This document shows, piece by piece, positions 53,409 to 62,087 of a stretch of 64,000 nucleotides of DNA. The notes beneath the pieces are model-generated. The model searched no databases, had not been told where the DNA came from, and was given only the letters and a program-made list of their open reading frames with translations. The position numbers were made by a program, and so were the translations under genes. This stretch comes from CAVSNH01 sp963729275 (lineage in GTDB: Bacteria > Actinomycetota > Acidimicrobiia > Acidimicrobiales > RAAP-2), in NCBI GenBank assembly GCA_963729275.1, contig CAVSNH010000014.1:281923-345922 (forward strand), written 5' to 3'. Within the stretch, counting starts at the first letter, position 1, and each line of letters opens with the position of its first letter.

Positions 53409-54704
53409 TCACCCGGCCCCGGCAAACGCACGCAGGCGGGCGTGGCAGGCGGTGGTCATGTCGAGCAGATCGAGCCGATCTGAGCGGGCCGTCCGCTCCG
53501 ATCCATGATGGTCCAGTGTGCGGAGGGTACGTTCGTAGGCGCGTCGTGCAGGTCCGATCTCCCCCAACGCGTCGTGTGCGCACGCCAGCTTGAAGGCGGC
53601 GAGCCCGAAGTTGGGATCGATGTACAGGGCGCGTCGCAACGGCTCCACCGCGGCTCGGGCGTCGTCGCGTGCGAGCTCGGCGACCCCGCGGATGAAGTGC
53701 GCCTGGGAGTCCAGCGGGTCCCGTGCGAGCACGTCCTGAGCGATTCCCACCGCAAGGTCCAGCTCCCCGCGGTCCGCGGCCTTCATGGCGTCGGCCGGCG
53801 TCGGCTGGGGAACTGCTGCGCCTGCGTCGGCTGACCGACGAGCGGCGTCGAGCGCTGGGCGTCTGCGCCCGCTCGCGTCTGCCGGGAGGGGCGTACGAGG
53901 GCCCTGCGGCCGGGCGCCTGCGTGCGTGAGGACGGCGGGCCGAGGACGCCGGGCCGAATCCGTGAGACGGGGAGGCTCTGGCCTGAGAGCCGGTCTGCGG
54001 CACCCAACACGAGCAGGCCCGCCGGTGCCAGAGCGCCCTCGAGTGCTCTCACGACCTGCTCGACCGTCGGTCGGTCGAAGTAGATCAGGACGTTGCGGCA
54101 CAGGATCACGTCGAAGGGCTGCTCGCCCGCCGGGGGATCGGGTCGCGCACGAGGTTGTGCCGGCGGAGCTCCACGAGTGCACGCAGCCGCTCGTTGACGC
54201 AGGCCACCCCGTGTTCGCTTGAGAAGTGCGGTCACGAACTCCTCCCTGCAGGTTGCGTATGGCGCGCTCGCCGTAGCGACCCGCGGTCGCCTGCTCGATC
54301 GCGGCGGGAGCGATGTCGGTTCGAGCACGCGCACCGGCGGGGCGGCGGACGCGAACGCCTCGCACGCGAGGATCGCCACCGTGTAGGCCTCCTCGCCGGA
54401 GGCGCACCCGGCGACCCACACGCGTACGACACCCGAGCCACGGGCGCGGGCGGCGTCGAGTACCGAGAACCACTCGATCGCGTCGAGCTCCGAGCGGTGC
54501 CGAAAGAAGAAGGTCTCGCGGATGGTGACCTCGTCGATCAGCCGCCGCAGGGTCTCGGGCGGGAGTGCCCGATCGAGCAACGCCTCGGCCTGAGGCCGCC
54601 GACCCTGGTGATCGCGGCTTGGAGCGAGGGGAACTGGGGTGGGCCCAGCTCATCCCGCTCTCGTGCTGGATCATGCGTGCGACCTCGGCCAGCGCGACGC
54701 TCAC
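53409..54704 (-). pseudogene. cheR: CheR methyltransferase with C-terminal TPR region, frameshifted
   Basis: GTG at 54704 forms a GTGA overlap with the CheB stop. N-terminal LAEVARMIQHESGM, then DRALPPETLRRLIDEVTIRE, TFFFRHRSELDAIEW, VWVAGCASGEEAYTVAIL (SAM motif I), FDVILCRNVLIYFDRPTVEQ (NVLIYF is the CheR hallmark), and a C-terminal TPR segment DPLDSQAHFIRGVAELAR, YIDPNFGLAAFKLACAHDAL. CheR methylates glutamates on chemoreceptors. At least three single-base shifts break it. Order CheA-REC, CheB, CheR suggests an alternative (type IV pili or c-di-GMP-like) chemosensory operon. Confidence 0.75.
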
Positions 54705-55285
54705 GGCCGGCCCCTCATCCAGTCCAGCTTGGCGAGCTCGTCGCCGATCGCCGCCGGGGCGAGCACCGTTTTGGCTCCTCGCTCCGCGGCGACCCGTGGC
54801 ATCCCGTAGATGCCCGAGCTCTGTCGTCCTGGGCGATCGTCCGTCCGCCGGCGGCGGCCACGGCCGCGAGACCCTCGGCGCCGTCACATCCCATACCTGT
54901 CAGGACCACGACCACAGCTCCCGCCCCCGCGACGCGAGCGAGGCTGGAGAACAGCGCGTCTCCCGACGGGCGGTGGCCGGCGGTGGTCGTGTCGCTGTCG
55001 AGTCTCAGGCGCCGGGTCCTCTCGAGCTTCATATGCGCCCCATCGGGAGCGAACCAGACGCCTGGCGCAAGCTGCTGGCCATCGCTCGCCAGGCACACGG
55101 GAGCGCAAGCTCTCCGTCCAGCCAGGCAACCAGTCCGGCGGTGAAGCCGGGGGTCATGTGTTGGACCACGAGGATCGGGACTCCGTAGTCCGCCGGGAGT
55201 CGTGCGAAGACATCTGCAAGCGCCCGCGGTCCGCCGGTCGAGTCGGAATGCCGATCACCTCGCTGCGCGGCCACGCAGAGCTCAT
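54701..55285 (-). pseudogene. cheB: CheB methylesterase domain, frameshifted
   Basis: ATG near 55285 (MSSAWPRSEVIGIP). The catalytic serine lies in STGGP (a base is missing just before it), the histidine in LVVQHMTPGF and the aspartate in LTGMGCDGAEG; these three form the CheB triad. The sequence ends ELAKLDWMRGRP in the corrected frame at 54701, overlapping the CheR start. There is no receiver domain on this protein; the receiver is on the upstream CheA tail instead, so it belongs to the stand-alone CheB methylesterase type. Two or three one-base shifts are present. Confidence 0.75.
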
Positions 55286-55855
55286 CGCTCTCCCAAGGCG
55301 CTTGACGATCTCCAGCAGCGCCTGCTGGTCGAACTCGTCCTTGACGATGTAGGCGTCCGCACCGGCCTCGGCTCCGCGCCTGCGGTCCTCCTCGCTGCCG
55401 CGCGAGGTGACCACGACGACCGGCAGCGATGAGCGGTCGGGGTCGGCTCGAATCGCCGCCAGCAACTCCAGGCCGTCCATCTCGGGCATCTGCAGGTCGG
55501 TGACGACGATGTCAAAATCGCCCGCGGCGCGCAGCGCGTCGAGTGCCTCGCGACCGTCGCAGGCGACCTCGACGCTGTAGCCAGACGCGCGGAGGATGCT
55601 GCGCTGCAGCTCGCGCACCGTGAACTGGTCGTCAACGACCAGGACCTTCGGCGCGTGCCTCTCCTTTTGGGTGGCGACGGTACCGACGCGGGTCACGGTC
55701 GAAGCGCGCGAGGCCTGGCGAACCAGGTGGGCCGGGTCGAGCACCAGCATGACACCCCCATCGCCGAGGATCGCGGCGCCGAGGTAGCCCGACCTCCCCG
55801 TCAGCGAGAGGCCGATGGTCATCGGCGGCAGGGGTGGCGCGGCCGTCGCTTCAGC
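55283..55855 (-). pseudogene. cheA: C-terminal fragment of a hybrid CheA: CheW-like end plus receiver domain
   Basis: Cut at about 55855 by the junction with the surface-protein gene. Reads SLTGRSGYLGAAILGDGGVM, LVLDPAHLVRQA (end of the CheW-like regulatory domain of CheA), a short linker, then a full receiver: PKVLVVDDQFTVRELQRSI (acidic pair), IVVTDLQMPEMDGLELL (phosphoacceptor Asp), VVVTSRGSEEDRRRG, AYIVKDEFDQQALLEIV (conserved Lys). The 3' end overlaps the CheB start. The kinase, dimerisation and Hpt domains are missing from the window. Confidence 0.75.
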
Positions 55856-55859
55856 AAAG

Positions 55860-57882
55860 CAACGGGGCTCGTCTCAGGTAAAGCCGTATTTTACAAGTAG
55901 CACCACCTTCTCAGTTACCGTCGGCAAAGCGTTCAATTTGACCGTTAGCGCCACAGGCAAACCGGTGCCTTCGGTTTACGTGCTGGGCTCCGCTCCTGCA
56001 GGGTTCAGCTTCGTCGCCGGCCATCGTGGTTCGGGCAGAGGTGCCGTGAGGGGAACCGGCATTAAAGTTGGCTCCATCTCCCTCAAGATGGGGGCAGCCA
56101 GTGCCGCGGGCATAACAACGCAGGTTATAACTGTGTTAGCAAAGGCCTCCCTGCCAAACCCGATCGGCAGGTACAACACCCTGGAGGGGACAAACCTTCA
56201 TTTGGTACTGCCCAACCCGGCGGACCTGGGCGATAGGGGAAGAATAAGCTGTACCGGAGCTCTCCCGGCCGGCCTCAGCTTCGCCAGTTCGACGAAGGCG
56301 CTGACCGGGACGCTGAGTGGTAGCCCCCGCAACAACGGGCAGTTCTCGATCAAGTGCTCTGCCAAGGACTCTTCGATTGGGCTTACCCAGCGCTGGACGC
56401 TCCACCTTGTTGTTAGCCAATCGGCTACGCCACTGCTCTGCCCGCAGCAGAGCCTCCATGTGGAAGCCGGCAACCCGTTTTCCCTACCCTTTATAGTGAC
56501 CGGGACTCCCACTCCTGGCTTACAGGAGTCCGGACCGTGGCCTTCAGGGGTCAATTTCGTTGACAACGACAACGGGACAGGGTCAGTGAGTGGCACGTTT
56601 TCCGTGCCCGGGACCTACAGCTTCGATGTAAGGGCAAAGAGCGGGGCCCGCACGTGCTCTGCCATCTTCAAGGTCACCGTCCACCCAACCAAACCGTCCT
56701 TTGAGAGCCCGGGGTCGACAAGCGAGACGGCCGGAGATGCCCTGGATTTTCCCGTCATCGTGACAGGCATACCAACACCGGCGATCGTACTGGGCCGCGG
56801 TGCGCCTTCAAGTCTGCACATCAAAGTTGTCGACGGCACGCCAAGGTTGAATGGACAGGTACAAAAGGCTGGGACCTTCAAGTTCGTTCTTATGGCCACC
56901 AACACGGCCGGCGAAGTCACGCAGAGCTTCGTTCTGGCCGTGGCCCGCTCAATCACGTCCCCTCCTAACACGACCACGGGGACCTCGAGCACCACTACAT
57001 CCAGCTCGACGACGACCTCGACAACTACGAGTTCGACAACTACCACCTCCACACCGACTTCCACGAGCACCACGACAACTTCCACGACCACGACGAGCAC
57101 CACGACGCCGTGCACGTCCGGCACCATGACCGTTACAGGCGGCACATCCTCCAACTGGACGGTGCCTTCTAGTTGCTACTCGGCGACCTTCGATGTCAAG
57201 GGGGCGGCGGGTGGCGCTTACTCGCTCCCTATGAACCCAAATAACGGAGGGGCGGGTGCTGAGGTCATCTATACGACGTCGGTTATGCCCGGTGAATCAT
57301 TCATGCTCACTGCCGGCGGAATGGGCGGCTCTGGCGTCGGGGGGTCCAACGGGGGGGGCGGCGGGGGAGAAGGGGGTGGAGGTATGTCTGACGTAGCGGA
57401 AGGTACAGCGAGCAACATTGTCGTGATCGCGGCCGGTGGCGGGGGTGACGGTGTCCCGCGTGCGGTGGCGGGGCGACGCTTGGGGGCGCAAGTGGCGCAG
57501 CCGGGAACCCAGATGGGGGTGCAGGGACTGGAACACCAGGAGGAGCCGGATCACAGATGTTCGGCGGCGTCGGCGGGGATGGAGGCATTGACCCGACCTG
57601 CTCGCCGCCACAACCTGACGGTGTAGGGGGACAGTCGGGATCAGCACTTGAAGGAGGAGAGGGAGGAGACGGACAATATGGCGGGGAGGGAGGCGGAGGC
57701 GGAGGCGGTTACTACGGCGGAGGTGGTGGTGGCTCTGGCGGCGATTGGTGTCCGTCAACGGGGGTAACAAAGTTGGAACGGGCGGCGCCGGCGGCGGGGG
57801 TTCGAGCCTGGTTCCTCAAGGAGCAACATTAACTAACGGGGTGAATCCCGGATCGGGAGTCATAACGATCACCTACAGCTGA
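55860..57882 (+). CDS. surface protein with Ig-like repeats, Thr/Ser linker and glycine-rich C-terminus (5' cut, one frameshift region)
   Basis: Begins without a start at the 55860 junction (QVKPYFTSSTTFSVTVGKAF) and reads through about 550 codons. Ig-like/He_PIG-type repeats: GKPVPSVYVLGSAPAGFSF; ALPAGLSFASSTKALTGTLS; VEAGNPFSLPFIVTGTPTPG with NDNGTGSVSGTFSVPGTYSF; AGDALDFPVIVTGIPTPAIV. Then a Thr/Ser linker (about 56975-57110) and a glycine-rich domain starting NWTVPSSCYSATFDVKGAAG with PGESFMLTAGGMGGSG. The frame shifts near 57440 and again near 57735; the corrected end is TLTNGVNPGSGVITITYS. Likely exported and cell-wall attached, but the signal peptide is lost. Homologous to the gene at 62088. 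Confidence 0.75.
56975..57110 (+). repeat. Thr/Ser-codon microsatellite-like linker
   Basis: Runs of ACN and AGC/TCN codons (ACGACGACCTCGACAACTAC style) encode a flexible, probably O-glycosylated spacer. It is not a CRISPR: there is no constant repeat/spacer alternation. Confidence 0.8.
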
Positions 57883-58263
57883 CGTTTGGCCTTCCTCGGT
57901 CTTCAATGTTCAGGCCGCTCAGTATTGCGGACGAGGCTGATGAGCGGCGAGGGACCGGAGCAGGAGGGTATGAGCGACGGACGCATTACGAGGTTATCGC
58001 CTCGTTGGTCCGCCGGCTGAGCCGCTTTCTTTTTCTCCATCATTGCGTGCTGCCAGAAACCAGGGTGCTTGCTGATATAAGGGATCCAGCCCTTAGACCT
58101 GCTCTGGTGGGGCGTCGTAGGGGTCAAATTGCGCTCCCGCCATGCAACGAGGAGGTTCACGCTCGCCCGCAGGGGACGTGCCCAAAAGGGCAGAGCGAAG
58201 TGCCTCTACGCCTCCGTGATCATGCGATATCGTCGACTGGGCAGAACCTCTGTGGAGGCAGTC
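57883..58263. other. 381-base gap, no gene recognised
   Basis: Short frames on both strands have no recognisable family and no good ribosome-binding site. A GGAGG at 58253-58257 belongs to the gene starting at 58264. Likely holds the promoter of that gene; no clear -10/-35 pair was identified. Confidence 0.4.
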
Positions 58264-59291
58264 ATGGCCGATCACGTGCAACAAACGGACGAGCCAGGTG
58301 ATACCCGGCGCGAGCACGTCCAGCTTGTGGCCGGTGGCGATGCCGTGCGCCTCGATGCGCTCGGACCATGCGGATTGCTGTCTCTTCAGCGTCTCGTTGG
58401 TAACCGCGCCGTGACGGAATACATTCAGCAAAAGGCTGACCTGCCTGCACGGCCCCTAGCCCCGATCGCACTTCAACGTCTGGTCATGATGGCGCAGCCC
58501 TAAGATGATACATCCGAGAAAGCTCACGCGGCTTTGGACAACGCCAAGAAGGTGCTGGACGATCCGACATTTGACGACGGAGCAAAGATGGAGCTGCGGG
58601 CCGAGATCGCCCAAGCAGAAACTGCGTTGGGGAAGTACAGAGCTACCATGGGCAGTGTCGGCGCGGCCCTCAGGGCCGACTGCTATGGGCCGTCTTGCGC
58701 CGATCAGCCTCGCGACCGAGGCGGACCCTGGAACGGGATTGGTCGGAGGGCTGATCGCGGCAATCGCTGCCCTTGTTGCGTTGATTTCTGGGAGCACTGC
58801 CTCGCGAAAGGAAGCTAATCGTGAGGCGGCGGAAGAGCTCAGCAACGTCCTTCAGTTGGTCAGCCAGACGCTGTTAAGGCCGAAGGCCAAACAGGAACCT
58901 CACGAGCAGGTGGATTCAAAGGCCCCGAACCCCAGGGTTCCGCCGTTGGGGCTCACTAAGCAAAAACCTCGGGTCCATACGGGGAACATTCATGTGCAAG
59001 GCGACGACGTCAAGAAGGGAATGGAGCCAAACTTCGCTTGGAACCAGCCCATGCCGATGACCAAGGGGGCTGGGTTGAGCGGCCTAGCACAGGTCAGAGC
59101 ACAATGCACCGCTCGCCAACTAAAGTTCCGCAAGGGCACGTTGCCGAGGCTGAGAATTATATCCGGTCCAGGGTTTATGACGCACCGCCGCCGCTCTTCA
59201 AGACCTGCCAGAACCGCGAGCTGCGCGGCGATGACGAAAAGGGGAGCGACGCGTTGATATTGAGATCATTACGGGCACGGCATTTGCATGA
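58264..59291 (+). pseudogene. candidate LQxxxGN-motif toxin-like protein, interrupted
   Basis: ATG at 58264 with GGAGG five bases upstream. Residues 37-56 read LLSLQRLVGNRAVTEYIQ, the LQxxxGNxAV motif found near the N-terminus of many eCIS-associated and polymorphic-toxin-like proteins. A TAA interrupts at 58501 but the same frame continues (DDTSEKAHAALDNAKKVLDD, charged helix), shifts near 58670 to a hydrophobic TGLVGGLIAAIAALVALISG, then NIHVQGDDVKKGMEPNFAWN, shifts near 59100 (AEAENYIRSRVYDAPPPLF) and near 59238 (RRVDIEIITGTAFA) to a TGA at 59289. Corrected length about 340 residues. The last domain would be the effector; its activity is unknown. Confidence 0.55.
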
Positions 59292-59881
59292 GCACGGACC
59301 CACCGCTAGCCAGGCTCGTGACCGAACTCAAGGAGGCCGAGCAGCGCAGCGATGATACCGACGCGGAGTCTGTGCTGGCATACATGGAACGTGCCGACGT
59401 AGAGTCTGGAGGTTTGGACCGGCTCGTGGTAGCGTTCGGCGGCTCCCACCGACCCGAGTTCGCTAGGCTCCTGGCGTTCCTCCTCGCTCGGGCCGCATCG
59501 AATAGTGGGTCGCCTCGCAGTGTGGCGCGGATGGTTTGGTCGATGGTCGAGGCTTTAAGTACAGATGATGACGCGACCCGCGCTAACCTGTTGAGCGCGG
59601 TGCAATCACTCGCGATGCGTAAGGCGCTACCCATGGCGAATCAGCCGGTGCCGGCGAGATTGGGACAGTTTCTCGTCGACTCGCTCCAGCGCGGCGCCTT
59701 TGTTCTCGACATCGCCGCTCCAGTGCTGGCCACCCTGGACGCGTACGGTTTTCTGGACCGACTCGATGCCGACACACGACAGATGCTTCGCGACCTTGTG
59801 GATCGGTTACCGGCTCCCGCCAGCCCATTTACTCGAGCCGACGTGACGAAACTAAAACGCCATCTGTCTGGTGCCAAATGA
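59288..59881 (+). CDS. intact 197-residue protein, candidate immunity/partner of the upstream gene
   Basis: ATG at 59288 overlaps the corrected stop of the toxin-like gene (ATGA) and has no ribosome-binding site of its own, so translational coupling is expected. All-helical look (LARLVTELKEAEQRSDDTDA, RLVVAFGGSHRPEFARLLAF, SVARMVWSMVEALSTDD, LDRLDADTRQMLRDLVDRLP), HEAT/ARM-like leucine spacing, soluble, no signal peptide. It is the only clean, full-length frame in the 58-61.5 kb stretch. No family recognised. Its position and coupling are those of immunity genes in polymorphic toxin loci; that role is inference. Confidence 0.65.
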   Translation: MSTDPPLARLVTELKEAEQRSDDTDAESVLAYMERADVESGGLDRLVVAFGGSHRPEFARLLAFLLARAASNSGSPRSVARMVWSMVEALSTDDDATRANLLSAVQSLAMRKALPMANQPVPARLGQFLVDSLQRGAFVLDIAAPVLATLDAYGFLDRLDADTRQMLRDLVDRLPAPASPFTRADVTKLKRHLSGAK

Positions 59882-60187
59882 TGGCCACCACGCGAGGCCA
59901 CGTTCTTTTCGTGACGGTGGCGTCCTGGGCGAGATCAACCGGAAGGGTGACCAGTCCGGCCGCCGCGGCATGGCTCGAGTGCACGGCGAATGTCGTGCGT
60001 GTGACCAAACCAACGCGTAGCGGTCACTTGGAGCCCTTCGAGGAGCCCACGTTCTCGCGGAGGAGCTCGCGCTTGTTCCGCCCCTACCGGGCGGAGGCGA
60101 GGGACTGAGCCGCACGGTCTAGGCCTGCCCGGCGTGAAGACCATTCCAGGCGAGGGGGGGGTAGAGGCGGAGGTGCACCCTTTAGGC

Positions 60188-60283
60188 ATGGCCAAATGCG
60201 TCTTTTGTTCGATCGTTGAGGGGGACGCTCGGCCCTGGCGAGTACATGATGATGACGCGACCGTCGCCTTCTGGACAGGCGAC
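60188..60283 (+). pseudogene. N-terminal fragment of a HIT-family protein
   Basis: MAKCVFCSIVEGDARPWRVH and DDDATVAF are the typical start of actinobacterial HIT nucleotide-hydrolase proteins, including the CxxC zinc pair. Similarity ends near 60280; the following FLDI...GHTLVVP region and the HxHxH active site are absent. The break lies directly beside tRNA-like sequence. Confidence 0.6.
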
Positions 60284-60460
60284 TCAACAGTGGCTCGGGG
60301 GGGGGCTCGAACTCACAGCCTGGCTGTAATGCCCAGTTCGCCCAGTGCTGCCAAATCCGGCTTGAGCCACTAGTGCGTCTCCTGTCGCCTTCCGCCGTCT
60401 GACCTGCGCCTTTGCTTGTTCGTTCGTGAGTGGAGGTGAGGTGTCTGATTCCAACAGAGG

Positions 60461-60507
60461 TGGAGGTGATGGGACTTGAACCCACGGCTTCTACGATGCG
60501 AAAGTAG
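60461..60507 (-). pseudogene. 3' half of a tRNA (alanine-like)
   Basis: On the minus strand: T-arm GTGGG-TTCAAGT-CCCAT, then the acceptor strand CACCTCC, discriminator A and CC. Upstream, CTACT-TTCGCAT-CGTAG forms an anticodon arm with one mismatch; the anticodon would read CGC (Ala), and U at position 70 fits alanine identity. No matching 5' acceptor strand or D-arm was found within 90 bases, so only the 3' half is present, the form usually left at integrase attachment sites. Confidence 0.45.
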
Positions 60508-60797
60508 TAAAGAGACCGCTCCTGACGTGCTCGTTCGCGGAGATGAGCTGCTCAGGTGGCCCGGCGTTTGGGCACCGAAAAACACCGAGGTGCACTCAAG
60601 GGAACAAATGAGTCACGTTGAGCACGCTGCGGTCGTCAGTCACAACGCCCACCCCGTAAGACCTCATAGCGCGCTAATTCAAACAGTGAAGTCGAGATGT
60701 TGCTACCGGTCAGGGCCAAACAACGTTCCCCTTCAGGGCTCCCCCACCGAGCTTCTGGCCGTAAGCCCCGACATGGCCCGGTCGGTCCCGTACCCGG

Positions 60798-61205
60798 TCA
60801 CGGGACGAGGGTGAACGCCGCGGTGTGTCGTGGCTTCACGACGGAGAAATGCCGGTGATCAAGCGTTGCGATCTCGTCGGCGTGGTGCCGCTCCCCGAGC
60901 ACCACGACCGAGGCATCCACGATCCCGAGTGGAAGGTCGAGGTACTGCCCGTCAGTTCTGCGATCCGCTCCCACTCGCGGTCTAAGACCGGCTCGACTAC
61001 CACCTCTCCGTCGGCAATGGAACGACTAAACGCAAGCTCGGAGTGTGGCCGATCCGGTCCGCAAGCAGGTAGGAGACTTCGGTTACCACTAGGGCGGGGA
61101 CCAGGAGAGGCCGTTCGGTTTGGCTGAGCAGCCCAACACAGCGGCGATGGTTGCGGTCGCCGCGGCCGCAGCGGCGTAGAGGGGCCCCGCGTCGACGATG
61201 AGCAT
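60798..61205 (-). pseudogene. PIN-domain toxin (VapC-like), frameshifted
   Basis: ATG at 61205: MLIVDAGPLYAAAA (first catalytic Asp), then shifts to RNHRRCVGLLSQTERPLLVP, ALVVTEVSYLLADRIG (catalytic Glu), HSELAFSRSIADGEVVVEPV, LDREWERIAEL, and GIVDASVVVLGERHHADEIA (Asp), TLDHRHFSVVKP, to TGA at 60798. The four acidic residues of a PIN ribonuclease are all present, total about 135 residues. Three one-base shifts break it. It follows a ribbon-helix-helix antitoxin-like gene. Confidence 0.65.
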
Positions 61206-61454
61206 TAGGCGGAACGTCGCGTCGGCGACGACGGGCGATCGCCTGGCCGAAAATTCGTCCACCCGTTCGGAGGCATCAGGTGGACCACCTTCACCGACGG
61301 CGAAGAAACCCAGGTGGCCGGTCGGTGCCGGAGGGGCAACGTACTGCTCGATGGCTTCCCGGGCGATGTCGGCGATCGAGACGCCCCTGCGCCTGGCTTC
61401 CATCCGGACCCGGGCGTCGAGGTCTTCAGGCAACATGATCGTCGGGGAATTCAT
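61206..61454 (-). CDS. VapB-like ribbon-helix-helix antitoxin
   Basis: About 83 residues from ATG at 61454: MNSPTIMLPEDLDARVRMEA, RRRGVSIADIAREAIEQYVA is the RHH DNA-binding unit, followed by a linker (GHLGFFAVGEGGPPDASER) that binds the toxin. As given, the frame runs without a stop into the PIN protein; a TAATG at the join suggests the true antitoxin stops there and that a base is lost near its end. It would repress its own operon and neutralise the PIN RNase. Confidence 0.65.
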
Positions 61455-61499
61455 GAGGTGAGCATACAGCATCATGCCTCATGATGTCGACGGGGACTC

Positions 61500-61800
61500 T
61501 AAGGCTCCACTGGTGACGTAACCGACACTGCGGCACTCGTCCACCAGCCGACGGCGGCGCATTGCCGGCCGCCAGCGGACGGGCCGAACTTGCAGCTCGG
61601 TCGGATGTGGTCTCTGCGCGAGGTCATGAGTGCCTACGACGGCGCCTATGCAGCCACGACCGAGACGCTTGGAGGACCGCTTGTGACCGTAACCGTCGTC
61701 TGCTGAGCGCCTGGCGGCTCGCAGGAATTGCTGCATACACCTCGACAACTTCGGTCCTCCTCCGGTCGAGACCGCCGTCGTTGCCGTGCGTAGGTGCAAA
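61500..61800 (+). pseudogene. remnant of a second PIN-domain protein
   Basis: Plus-strand pieces MWSLREVMSAYDGAYAATTE, TLGGPLVT and, one frame on, CDRNRRLLSAWRLAGIAAYT match the C-terminal end of VapC proteins (pattern WELR..VSAYDAAYVALAE.L..PLVT.D.RL). The N-terminal half is not recognisable. Adjacent to, and divergent from, the VapBC-like pair. Confidence 0.4.
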
Positions 61801-62087
61801 GTTCTCCCGAAGTACTAGCACCCACCCGTCCCCCGGGGCAACGGGTCAGCCGCCTCAACCGCAGCGTCGAAGGCGGTCGAGCAGAAATCTTCCAAAATCG
61901 TCGCCACTCGACCATAATGGCCCTCGCGGAAAGTCACCGACGTTCTGCCGGCAATGGCCCCCCTTTCCCGGCACACTCTTGCGTTAGCCAGCCTAGAATG
62001 CTGTCGGGTCCTGATGCAACCATTCGAAGGGCCTCAAATTGGACAAGTTGTAAACGGATGCGGACCCGGCCTGTCCTCTACCTTTTC
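61801..62087. other. gap without recognised gene
   Basis: No frame with family similarity, no hairpin with a U tract, no repeat. It separates the PIN remnant from the end of the second surface-protein gene. Confidence 0.35.

Noticed and set aside
57000..57110. Possible CRISPR or tandem-repeat array
   Set aside because: It is a low-complexity Thr/Ser codon tract in a continuous reading frame, without constant repeats or unique spacers; the same holds for 62470-62610. No CRISPR array or cas gene was found in the window.
59878..60110. Small plus-strand frame after the candidate immunity gene
   Set aside because: Composition is random-like (Arg/Ser/Thr/Ala), with no homology signal or start context.
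60290..60370. tRNA-like sequence on the minus strand with 7-bp complementary ends (GTGGCTC / GAGCCAC) and a TTCGAGC loop
   Set aside because: The T-stem (GTGAG against a run of C) does not pair, position 33 is not U in the best anticodon arm, and there are nine C in a row. It may be a damaged tRNA but cannot be called one.
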